Assembly: GCF_002159535.1 (NCBI RefSeq) | Contig: NZ_NFIU01000002.1 | Coordinates: forward strand, 62,001-126,000 | Direction of reading: 5' to 3' | Length of the DNA stretch: 64,000 nt | Source of the DNA: Olsenella sp. An290 | Lineage (GTDB): Bacteria > Actinomycetota > Coriobacteriia > Coriobacteriales > Atopobiaceae | In this document: piece after piece, positions 57,176 to 64,000 of the stretch | How the letters are laid out: each line of letters starts with the position of its first letter | Position numbering within the stretch: the first letter of the stretch is position 1 | The notes under the pieces: generated by a model | Databases searched by the model: none | What the model saw: the letters and a program-made list of their open reading frames with translations, nothing else | Told to the model about the DNA's origin: nothing | Translations under genes and position numbers: made by a program

Positions 57176-57240
57176 CCGCAGCTCCACGATATGCCCACAA
57201 GCCAGCGTTCTTCTCGCCCGCGCGCGAGGGCCGAGACGCA

Positions 57241-57310
57241 GGAGGCCCGCCGATGTTCCGGAGAGAAGTTCCACGAAGTGCACTTCTCGAAGGAACATCG
57301 GCGGGCCTCC
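57241..57310 (-). terminator. Nested terminator hairpin after leuS
   Basis: Perfect 19-base arms (57241-57259 and 57292-57310) enclose an inner GAGAAGT/ACTTCTC stem. It begins 16 bases after the leuS stop and lacks a U-run, like the structure after pnp. Confidence 0.75.
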
Positions 57311-57326
57311 CCCATTGCGTGAGGAC

Positions 57327-59888
57327 CTACACCGCCACGATGTTGACCAGCCGGCCCTTGATGACGATGACCTTCTTGATCTCCTTGCCGGCGAGCTGCT
57401 CGGCCACGGCGGCCTTGGCGGCCTCGGCGACCTCGTCGTCGGTGGCGTCGGCGGCAACCGTGACGTGGCCGCGCACCTTGCCCTTGATCTGGACGGCAAG
57501 CTCGACCTCGTCGGCCTTGGCCGCGGCCTCGTCAAACTCGGGCCAGGCCGCGTTGTAGACCGAGCCCTCCTGGCCCAGGGCGCCGTGCCAGAGCTCCTCG
57601 GCCCAGTGCGGGCAGATCGGCGCGAGCATGGTCACGATCGCGTGCGCCACGGCAAAGCAGAGCGCCGGGTCGCGGCGCTCGGGCGCCACGTCGTTCACGT
57701 ACTTGGACGCCGCGTTGGTGATCTCCATGACGGCGGAGATGGCGGTGTTGAACTGGCCGCGGTCGAAGTCGGTGGTGCACTTGATGCCCATGCCGTTGAG
57801 CGTGCGCCAGAGCTCCTTGCCCGCCGCGTCGAGGGTGCCCGCGCTCACGGCGCCGGCGGCCGCGCCCTGGGAGAGCAGCCAGACGACGCGCCACGCGCGC
57901 TTGATGAAGCGGTTGGCGCCGGCGACGGCCTCCTCGTCCCAGTTGAAGTCCTTCTCGGGCGGGGCGATGAAGAGGATGGCCAGGCGCATGGTGTCCGCGC
58001 CGTAGGGCTCAATCACCGAGGACGGCGGCACGACGTTGCCCTTGGACTTGGACATGGTGTCGCCGTTGGCGTCCTTGACCATGCCCTGGCAGAGCAGGTT
58101 CTCAAAGGGCTCGTCGATGCCGATCATGCCGAGGTCGCGCAGGACCTTGGTGAAGAAGCGGCTGTAGAGCAGGTGCAGGATGGCGTGCTCGATGCCGCCG
58201 ATGTAGTTGTCCACCGGCATCCAGCGGTCCACCGCCTCGCGCGAGAAGGGCAGCTGATCGTTGTGCGGGTCGCAGTAGCGCAGGTAGTACCAGCTGGAGC
58301 ACGTGAAGGTGTCCATGGTGTCGGTGATGCGCTTGGCGGGGCGGCCGCACTTGGGGCAGGTGGTCTCGTAGAACGGCGCGTACTCGGCGAGCGTCTCGCC
58401 GGCACCGAGGTCCAGGTTGTCCGGCAGGCGCACCGGCAGGTCCTCGTAGGGCACCGGCACGTCGCCGCAGCAGTCGCAGTGGATCATCGGGATGGGGTTG
58501 CCCCAGTAGCGCTGGCGGCTGATCAGCCAGTCGCGCAGGCGGAACTGCACCGTCTTGCGGCCGAGGCCCTGCTCGCCGAGCCAGTCGATGATGGCGTCCA
58601 CGGCCTCGGAGTGCTTGCCGCCCTTCATGCCGGTGAACGGGCCGGACTGCACGAGGTAGCCCTCGGCCTCCATGGCGTGGTCCCAGTCCACCGAGGTCAC
58701 GCGGAGCTCGCGCTCGTCCTTGAGCTCGTCGTAGAGCGGGTCGTCCTTCTCGCAGATGATCGGGGCGATCTCAAGGCCGTACTTCTTGGCGAAGTCGAAG
58801 TCGCGCTGGTCGCCGCAGGGCACGCCCATGACGGCGCCGGTGCCGTAGTCCATGAGGACGTAGTCGGCGACCCAGATGGGCGCGGGGCGGCCGTTCACCG
58901 GGTTGATGACGTAGCGGCCCGTGAAGACGCCGTGCTTCTCGCGCTCGGAGCCCTGGCGGTCGACCGAGGAGACCTTCTCCGCGGCCGCCTTGAGCTCGAG
59001 GAAGGCCCCCTCGTGCTCCGTGCCGGCCACGAGCTCCGCGGCAAGGGGGCTCTCGGGCGGCAGCAGGAAGAAGGAGACGCCGAAGAGCGTGTCCGGGCGC
59101 GTGGTGAAGACGGTGATCTTGGTGTCGGTGGGGGTCACGCCGTCCTTGTCGGCCAGCGCGAAGTCGATCTCGGCGCCCTCGGAGCGGCCGATCCAGTTGG
59201 CCTGCATCGCGCGGACGCGCTCGGGCCACTTGCCCTCGAGCTTCCCCAGGTCGTCCAGGAGCTCCTGAGCGTAGTCGGTGATCTTGAAGTACCACTGGGA
59301 GAGCGGGCGCTTCTCGGGCACGGAGCCGCAGCGCCAGCACTTACCGTCCACGACCTGCTCGTTGGCAAGGACGGTCTGGCAGCCGGGGCACCAGTTCACC
59401 GGCGAGCTGTCTCGGTAGACGAGGCCCTTCTCCCACATCTTGAGGAAGATCCACTGGCCCCACTTGTAGTACTCGGGGTCGCAGGTGTTGAACATGCGGT
59501 CGTAGTCGTAGGAGAAGCCCATGCGGCGCATGGTCTTGGTGGCCTGCGCGATGTTCTGGTGCGTCCAGACGCTCGCCTGCGTGTTGTGCTTGATGGCGGC
59601 GTTCTCCGCGGGCAGGCCAAAGGCGTCGTAGCCCATCGGGTGCAGCACGTCGAAGCCGCGCATGCGCGCCTGGCGGGCCATGGCGTCACCGATCGTGTAG
59701 TTGCGTGCGTGGCCCATGTGCAGGTCGCCCGAGGGGTACGGGAACATCTCGAGCACGTACTTCTTGGGCTTGGCGGGGTCCTCCTCGGTCTTGTAGAGGT
59801 CCTCGGCGTCCCAGGTCGCCTGCCACTTGGTCTCGATGGCCTCGGCGTCGTAGGCCGGGACCTCGAAGTTCTTCTCGGCGTCGCTCAT
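57327..59888 (-). CDS. leuS: Leucine--tRNA ligase
   Basis: An 853-residue class I synthetase with HMGH at 57-60 (HIGH motif), the CP1 editing domain and MSKSKGN near 613 (KMSKS motif). It charges tRNA-Leu and edits wrong amino acids. I chose the ATG at 59888 ([14 protein letters not shown]) with AAGGAG before it. No T-box leader fits in the short upstream region. The promoter -10 TACAAT lies 38 bases upstream, next to the palindrome array. Confidence 0.97.
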   Translation of the reverse strand: MSDAEKNFEVPAYDAEAIETKWQATWDAEDLYKTEEDPAKPKKYVLEMFPYPSGDLHMGHARNYTIGDAMARQARMRGFDVLHPMGYDAFGLPAENAAIKHNTQASVWTHQNIAQATKTMRRMGFSYDYDRMFNTCDPEYYKWGQWIFLKMWEKGLVYRDSSPVNWCPGCQTVLANEQVVDGKCWRCGSVPEKRPLSQWYFKITDYAQELLDDLGKLEGKWPERVRAMQANWIGRSEGAEIDFALADKDGVTPTDTKITVFTTRPDTLFGVSFFLLPPESPLAAELVAGTEHEGAFLELKAAAEKVSSVDRQGSEREKHGVFTGRYVINPVNGRPAPIWVADYVLMDYGTGAVMGVPCGDQRDFDFAKKYGLEIAPIICEKDDPLYDELKDERELRVTSVDWDHAMEAEGYLVQSGPFTGMKGGKHSEAVDAIIDWLGEQGLGRKTVQFRLRDWLISRQRYWGNPIPMIHCDCCGDVPVPYEDLPVRLPDNLDLGAGETLAEYAPFYETTCPKCGRPAKRITDTMDTFTCSSWYYLRYCDPHNDQLPFSREAVDRWMPVDNYIGGIEHAILHLLYSRFFTKVLRDLGMIGIDEPFENLLCQGMVKDANGDTMSKSKGNVVPPSSVIEPYGADTMRLAILFIAPPEKDFNWDEEAVAGANRFIKRAWRVVWLLSQGAAAGAVSAGTLDAAGKELWRTLNGMGIKCTTDFDRGQFNTAISAVMEITNAASKYVNDVAPERRDPALCFAVAHAIVTMLAPICPHWAEELWHGALGQEGSVYNAAWPEFDEAAAKADEVELAVQIKGKVRGHVTVAADATDDEVAEAAKAAVAEQLAGKEIKKVIVIKGRLVNIVAV

Positions 59889-59925
59889 CTGCGTGACTCC
59901 TTCTCCTGCGATGGCCAACCGCTTG

Positions 59926-59934
59926 ATTGTAGCA
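59926..59934 (-). promoter_or_regulatory. Extended -10 promoter of leuS
   Basis: TGCTACAAT on the minus strand, with the 14-mer GGTTCTTCTCGCCC 17 bases further upstream (59948-59961 on plus). Confidence 0.55.
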
Positions 59935-59981
59935 GGACAGGCGCGCCGGGCGAGAAGAACCTCGTGGCGACGGCGGGTCCG

Positions 59982-60496
59982 GCTCGCTCGAAGTCACGCT
60001 TCGGCGGCCAAGGCGTTACTTTGAGCGAGCTTTCTTGCTTGGCTCACTCGAAGTCACGCTTTGTGCCCGGAATGCGTGAGTTCTGCTGAGTTTTCTTTCT
60101 TTGCTCACTCAAAGTCACACTTTGCGCGGGCAAGGCGTTACTTTGAGTGAGCTTTCACGCGCAGCTCACGAAAGCTCACGCTTCGACGGCCGGACGTGAC
60201 TTTTAGCGAGCTTGCGCGCGCGGCTCACTCGAACTCACGCTTCAGACGATCAGAACGTGACTTCGGACGTGCTTTCTTGCGTAACTCACTCGAACTCACG
60301 CTTTGCGCTCGGAAAGCGTGAGTTATGGTGAGTTTTCTTTCTCGACTCGTTAAGACTCACTCAAAGTCACGCTTTGCCAGTCAGAGTGTGACTTTGAGTG
60401 AGCTTTCTCGCACAGCTCACGAAAGCTCACGCTTTGAGCAGCGAAAGCGTGAGTTTGAGTGAGTCGTCTCCCCCGGCCCGCACAAAGTCACGCCCC
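59982..60496. repeat. Tandem array of imperfect palindromes, about 60-bp period
   Basis: Eight and a half units start at 59982, 60042, 60103, 60164, 60223, 60284, 60355 and 60415, with a fragment at 60476. Spacings are 60, 61, 61, 59, 61, 71 and 60 bases. Each unit begins near CTCACTC(A/G)AAGTCACGC and ends with the inverted form, GCGTGACTTTGAGTGAG, around a variable loop, followed by a short CTTTCTTGC-like linker. In unit 7 the arms CTCACTCAAAGTCAC pair perfectly. No gene lies in the 59889-60609 gap, and the sequence is clearly less GC-rich than its surroundings. Units differ by up to about 30 percent. Confidence 0.9.
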
Positions 60497-60515
60497 GGGC
60501 GAGAAGAACCTGCGC

Positions 60516-60558
60516 AAGAAAGGCCTCCCGGGCGCTCCGAAGAGACGCCCGGGAGGCC
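60516..60558 (-). terminator. Terminator after guaB
   Basis: Perfect 13-base arms GGCCTCCCGGGCG (60522-60534 and 60546-60558) are followed on the minus strand by TTTCTT. It lies about 50 bases after the guaB stop. Confidence 0.85.
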
Positions 60559-60609
60559 GGGAGGCTGAGACCGCCTCGAGTTATTCTCGCCAGAAGCTGA
60601 CGAATGCGG

Positions 60610-62121
60610 CTAGCGATAGCTCACGGAGTGCTGCGAGTCCTTGACCACGACGTCGTGCGCGCCGCCCTCGACGATCGAGGTCGAGCTCACGAGCGTGAGG
60701 CGCGCCTTCTCCTGCAGCTCCTTGATCGTGAGCGCGCCGCAGTTGCACATCGTGGACTTGATCTTGTAGATCGTCTGGCCCACGCCCTCCTTGAGGGAGC
60801 CCGCGTAGGGCACGTAGGAGTCAACGCCCTCGACAAAGCCCAGCTTGGAGGCGCCGCCCTGGTCGTAGCGCTGCCAGTTGCGGGCGCGCGCGGAGCCCTC
60901 GCCCCAGTACTCCTTCATGTACTGGCCGTTGACGTTGACGCGCTCGGTGGGGCTCTCGTCGAAGCGGGCGAAGTAGCGGCCGAGCATCATGAAGTCGGCG
61001 CCCATGGCAAGGGCGAGCGTCATGTGGTAGTCGTAGACGATGCCGCCGTCTGAGCAGACGGGCACGTAGACGCCGGTCTCCTCGAAGTACTTGTCGCGCG
61101 CGCGGCAGACGTCGATGACCGCCGAGGCCTGGCCGCGGCCGATGCCCTTGGTCTCGCGCGTGATGCAGATCGAGCCGCCGCCGATGCCCACCTTCACGAA
61201 GTCGGCGCCCGCGTCGGCGAGGAACCGGAAGCCGTCCTCGTCCACGACGTTGCCGGCGCCCACCTTGACGGAGTCGCCGTAGTTGGCGCGCACCCACTCG
61301 AGCGTGCGCTTCTGCCACTCGGAGAAGCCCTCGGAGGAGTCGATGCAGAGCACGTCGGCGCCGGCCTCCACGAGCAGCGGCACGCGCTCGGCGTAGTCGC
61401 GCGTGTTGATGCCCGCGCCCACCATGTAGCGCTTGTTGGCGTCCAAGAGCTCGTTGGGGTTGGACTTGTGCTGGTCGTAGTCCTTGCGGAAGACGATGCC
61501 CACCAGGTGGTCGTTCTCGTCCACCACGGGAAGGGCGTTGAGCTTGTTGTCCCAGATGACGTCGTTGGCGCGCTTGAGCGTGATGTCCTTGTCGCCCACG
61601 ATGAGCTTCTCGCGCGGCGTCATGAAGTCGCGGACCTTCTTCTGGTGGTCGTCGCGGGAGGGGCGATAGTCGCGGGAGGTCACGATGCCAAGGAGCCTGC
61701 CGCGGGAGGAGCCGTCGTCGGTGACGGGCATGGTGGAGTGGCCGGTGTGCTCCTTGAGAGCCATGACCTGCTCCATCGTCATGTCGGGCGTGAGGGTGGA
61801 GTCGGACTCCACGAAGCCGGCCTTGTGGTCCTTGACGGCCTTGACCATGGCCGCCTCCTGCTCGGGCGTCTGGTTGCCGTAGATGAAGGCCAGGCCGCCC
61901 TCGGTGGCCAGGGCGACGCCCATGCGCGCGCCGGAGACCGACTGCATGATGGCCGAGACCATGGGGATGTTGAGGCTGATGGCAGGCTCCTCGCCGCGGC
62001 GGAACTTCACGAGCGGCGTCCTGAGCGACACGTTGTCGGGGATGTTCTCCGCCGAGGAGTAGCCGGGGACGAGCAGATACTCGGAAAAGGTGTGGGACTC
62101 CCCCTCGAAGAACGTTGCCAT
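60610..62121 (-). CDS. guaB: Inosine-5'-monophosphate dehydrogenase
   Basis: A 503-residue IMPDH. The TIM barrel is interrupted by two CBS domains near 105-230 ([35 protein letters not shown]). The catalytic loop is [15 protein letters not shown] around 320 (Cys nucleophile). It converts IMP to XMP, the committed step to GMP. I chose the ATG at 62121 with GAGAGGAG before it. It is transcribed from TGTTACAAT and ends before the palindrome array. It is divergent from the AraC-type gene. Confidence 0.95.
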   Translation of the reverse strand: MATFFEGESHTFSEYLLVPGYSSAENIPDNVSLRTPLVKFRRGEEPAISLNIPMVSAIMQSVSGARMGVALATEGGLAFIYGNQTPEQEAAMVKAVKDHKAGFVESDSTLTPDMTMEQVMALKEHTGHSTMPVTDDGSSRGRLLGIVTSRDYRPSRDDHQKKVRDFMTPREKLIVGDKDITLKRANDVIWDNKLNALPVVDENDHLVGIVFRKDYDQHKSNPNELLDANKRYMVGAGINTRDYAERVPLLVEAGADVLCIDSSEGFSEWQKRTLEWVRANYGDSVKVGAGNVVDEDGFRFLADAGADFVKVGIGGGSICITRETKGIGRGQASAVIDVCRARDKYFEETGVYVPVCSDGGIVYDYHMTLALAMGADFMMLGRYFARFDESPTERVNVNGQYMKEYWGEGSARARNWQRYDQGGASKLGFVEGVDSYVPYAGSLKEGVGQTIYKIKSTMCNCGALTIKELQEKARLTLVSSTSIVEGGAHDVVVKDSQHSVSYR

Positions 62122-62168
62122 GCGATGGCTCCTCTCCCCGCCTGAGCGGTGTCGTCTGAGTTCACGCC

Positions 62169-62177
62169 ATTGTAACA
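62169..62177 (-). promoter_or_regulatory. Extended -10 promoter of guaB
   Basis: TGTTACAAT on the minus strand gives a leader of about 40 bases. No -35 is clear and no purine riboswitch fits. Confidence 0.5.
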
Positions 62178-62283
62178 TCCGCTCACGGGTTTTTCAGGGG
62201 CCGTTTGCCGAGAAGTGCCAGCGTGCGACAAGGACACACGGGAGGGGTGCGACCCGTATACTTGACGTGTGGAGAGGGGGCTC

Positions 62284-63111
62284 ATGGAAGGCGCGCGCGT
62301 TGCCGCGGCGGTGCGGCAGATCGTGGACGAGACGGGCAGGCGCGAGCCGCGGGCGGGGCGCAACGTCCTCATGCTCGCGTGGCTCGAGGGCGAGCTGGAC
62401 GGGCTGCCGCCCAACCCCGGCGACTTCGACATCATCTCGGCGGCCGTGCCGCTCGGCAGGCTCACCGGAGAGCGCGAGGAGGGGGATGCCTGCGGGAAGG
62501 TGTTTCTCGCCCTCTACTTCAGGACCAAGCAGTTCGTGCAGAGCCTCATGCCCATCGCGGACGAGGGATCGCCGCTCTTTCGCATGCTCACCACCTCCGC
62601 CACGAAGCGCCACCCCGTGCGCCGCGTCAGCACGCCCGACCCCGACAGCGAGCTCATGGCCGACCTCTTTGCCGCCGCGGCGGTGACGTACGTGGAGCGG
62701 CGCGACGGCTGGGAGCAGGTGGTCGAGGCGCTCGGCGTCGCCATCACGGCCCTGGTCTCCCCCGTCGTCCCCGAGGAGGGGCCCAAGGGGGCCGACGAGG
62801 TGCTCGCCGTGATCTTGCAGGACATCGCCGCGCGTCCGGAGAGCGCGAGCCTCAAGGACCTGGCGCGGCGCTACTCCTACAGCACCACCTACCTCTCCGA
62901 GCTCATCCACGAGCGCTGCGGCATGACGTTCACGGAGCTCGTGACCAAGCAGCGCATGGAGCGCGCGGCCATGCTACTGCGCGCGACGAGCCTCCCGGTG
63001 CGCGAGGTGGCGCGGCAGGTGGGCTACGCCGGGACGAGCAACTTCTACCGGGCGTTTCGGGCGCAGTTTGGGTGCGGGCCGGCCGAGTGGCGGGAGGCGG
63101 CGCGAAATTAA
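62284..63111 (+). CDS. AraC family transcriptional regulator
   Basis: A 275-residue protein. Residues 1-165 are an N-terminal part with no close family named. The C-terminal AraC DNA-binding domain has two helix-turn-helices (SLKDLARRYSYSTTYLSELIHE, then VREVARQVGYAGTSNFYRAF) and ends GCGPAEWREAAR. It probably controls a local operon not in this window. Two starts are possible: ATG 62284 with GGAGAGGGG upstream, or GTG 62269, which lies seven bases after the -10 TATACT and could give a leaderless mRNA. Confidence 0.85.
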   Translation: MEGARVAAAVRQIVDETGRREPRAGRNVLMLAWLEGELDGLPPNPGDFDIISAAVPLGRLTGEREEGDACGKVFLALYFRTKQFVQSLMPIADEGSPLFRMLTTSATKRHPVRRVSTPDPDSELMADLFAAAAVTYVERRDGWEQVVEALGVAITALVSPVVPEEGPKGADEVLAVILQDIAARPESASLKDLARRYSYSTTYLSELIHERCGMTFTELVTKQRMERAAMLLRATSLPVREVARQVGYAGTSNFYRAFRAQFGCGPAEWREAARN

Positions 63112-63186
63112 TCCGCCCTGGCGGCCCGTCGGCTCATGATCAACTGGGCTTTTCCAAAAAATCGGAGCCACAGGGCGGATTAATTT
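63105..63186. repeat. 16-base perfect inverted repeat after the AraC-type gene
   Basis: AAATTAATCCGCCCTG (63105-63120, overlapping the stop codon) and its exact reverse complement (63171-63186) enclose 50 bases. It could be a 3' end structure or remains of a small mobile element. Confidence 0.55.
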
Positions 63187-63251
63187 GGGGCGCTCGGCCG
63201 AGCGGCGGGCGGGGGACGCGCGAGGGTTCCTGGCCCCCAAGCGGCCCCCAA

Positions 63252-63273
63252 GCCGGCACTCATGAGTGCCGGC
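63252..63273 (-). terminator. Palindromic hairpin after the ABC gene
   Basis: GCCGGCACTC and GAGTGCCGGC form a perfect 22-base palindrome 42 bases after the stop of the ABC gene, with only a G-rich TTGGGGGC after it on the minus strand. Confidence 0.5.
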
Positions 63274-63314
63274 GGGGAGTGCGGGCCGATTCGAGAAGGA
63301 TGGGCGTGACGCGC

Positions 63315-64000
63315 CTACTTGACGCGCGCCAGGCGCCCGTCGCGGATCTCGTAGATGCGGTCCGCCGCGGCGTCGAGCTCGCCCGAGTGCATGATGGCCA
63401 CAACGGTCCTGCGCCGCCTGAGCCCCGCGAGGTAGTCGCAGAGCCGCGCGGACGTGGCCGCGTCCAGGTTCGTGAGCGGCTCGTCCAGGAGCACGACCGG
63501 CTCCGGGCGCGAGAGGGCGCGCAGGAGCCCCAGCTTCTGCCGCTCGCCGAGCGAGAGGTTGAGCGGCTGGTCCGTGATGGCGCGCCCGGGCAGGTCGCCC
63601 AGGTCGAGCATCTCAGCGACCTCCGGGTCCGCCGCGGCGCCGAGGAGGTTGTCCTCGAGCGTGCCGGACACGACCGGCACCGGGTAGGTGAGATAGGCCG
63701 CGTCGAGCGCCCCGGGTGCAAGGGCGGCCCCGCCGTCGAGGTCGGCCGGGTCGGAGAGGCCGCGCAGGAAGTCCAGCAGGCGCGACTTGCCCGTGCCGTT
63801 GGCGCCCTTGATCACGACGAGCTCGCCGGGACGCACCTCGAGCTCCCCCGCGAAGAGGCGCTTGCCCTCCTCGCCGCGCTCGGGCGTGGCCCAGAGGGTC
63901 CCGTCGACGCGCGCCACGGGACCCGCGTCGGCGCGCGCCGCGAGCGTCCCGAAGCCGGAGGGCTCCTCGGCCTCCCCCGCGTGCTCGCGCAGCAGGACGA
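63315..64000 (-). CDS. ABC transporter ATP-binding subunit, C-terminal part (CydC/CydD-like exporter?)
   Basis: The gene is cut by the right edge: the frame stays open to 64000 with no stop. The ATPase has Walker A GANGTGKS, the signature LSLGERQKLGLLRA and Walker B VVLLDEPLTNLD, followed by the H-loop His in IMHSGELDAAADRI. The N-terminal part visible (RADAGPVARVDGTLWATPERG) precedes the ATPase in a way that suits a fused membrane domain, as in CydD/CydC or lipid exporters. The GTG at 63917 alone would give a 200-residue ATPase. Substrate unknown. Confidence 0.75.
   Translation of the reverse strand, partial: VLLREHAGEAEEPSGFGTLAARADAGPVARVDGTLWATPERGEEGKRLFAGELEVRPGELVVIKGANGTGKSRLLDFLRGLSDPADLDGGAALAPGALDAAYLTYPVPVVSGTLEDNLLGAAADPEVAEMLDLGDLPGRAITDQPLNLSLGERQKLGLLRALSRPEPVVLLDEPLTNLDAATSARLCDYLAGLRRRRTVVAIMHSGELDAAADRIYEIRDGRLARVK

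Noticed and set aside
59889-59960. T-box riboswitch before leuS
   Set aside because: The leader from the -10 to the start is too short, and no AGGGUGGNACCGCG-like block is present.
59982-60496. CRISPR array
   Set aside because: Period is regular, but the repeated parts vary in sequence, the spacers are part of palindromes, and no cas gene is near.

Overview
The window is chromosomal DNA from a GC-rich Gram-positive bacterium. The gene content points to an actinobacterium of the class Coriobacteriia (Olsenella/Atopobium/Collinsella-like). Supporting this are an actinobacterial integration host factor next to gmk and rpoZ, RNase Y and RNase J together, a PyrR-controlled pyr operon, a teichoic-acid/O-antigen-type ABC exporter and many GTG starts. 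The assignment rests on reading alone; no database was searched.

Nearly all genes lie on the minus strand in tight, often overlapping operons. In the minus-strand direction of transcription these are: rimP-nusA-infB-rbfA-nrnA-[truB-ribF fusion]-dnaG-rpoD (57 to 45.6 kb); wzm-wzt; pyrR-pyrB-pyrC-pyrK-pyrD-pyrF behind an attenuator; mihF-gmk-rpoZ-thiI; comEA-comEC-holA; lepA-dusB; a membrane-anchored dnaJ-like gene, then dnaJ-mtaB-phoH-ybeY-dgkA-era-recO; rpsO-pnp-rnj-ftsK-rodZ-like-yajQ-rimO-pgsA-cinA; recA-recX; and rny. leuS, guaB, hemW, comEB and a class I glutamine amidotransferase (C26) stand alone or nearly so. Plus-strand genes are few: a GIY-YIG nuclease-domain gene (24.8 kb), rpsT (30.3 kb) and an AraC-type regulator (62.3 kb). 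An ABC exporter subunit runs off the right edge.

Most genes are housekeeping: translation and RNA modification, RNA decay, replication and repair, pyrimidine synthesis, protein folding and cell envelope. The unusual material is mostly between genes. The strongest case is a tandem array of about eight and a half imperfect palindromes with a 60-bp period between leuS and guaB (59982-60496). Others are a roughly 148-bp promoter-like inverted duplication facing a tRNA-Asn and a possible structured RNA (44.8-45.6 kb), a dispersed 27-bp REP-like element that has also become the 3' end of nrnA, and a recurrent intergenic 14-mer.

Among proteins, the unusual ones are a continuous TruB-RibF reading frame, a DnaJ homologue whose last substrate-binding domain is replaced by membrane segments, NusA with a zinc-knuckle tail and no ylxR gene beside it, and the GIY-YIG protein with an unrecognised N-terminal domain. 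Several promoters share an extended -10, TGCTACAnT. recA carries a LexA-type box.
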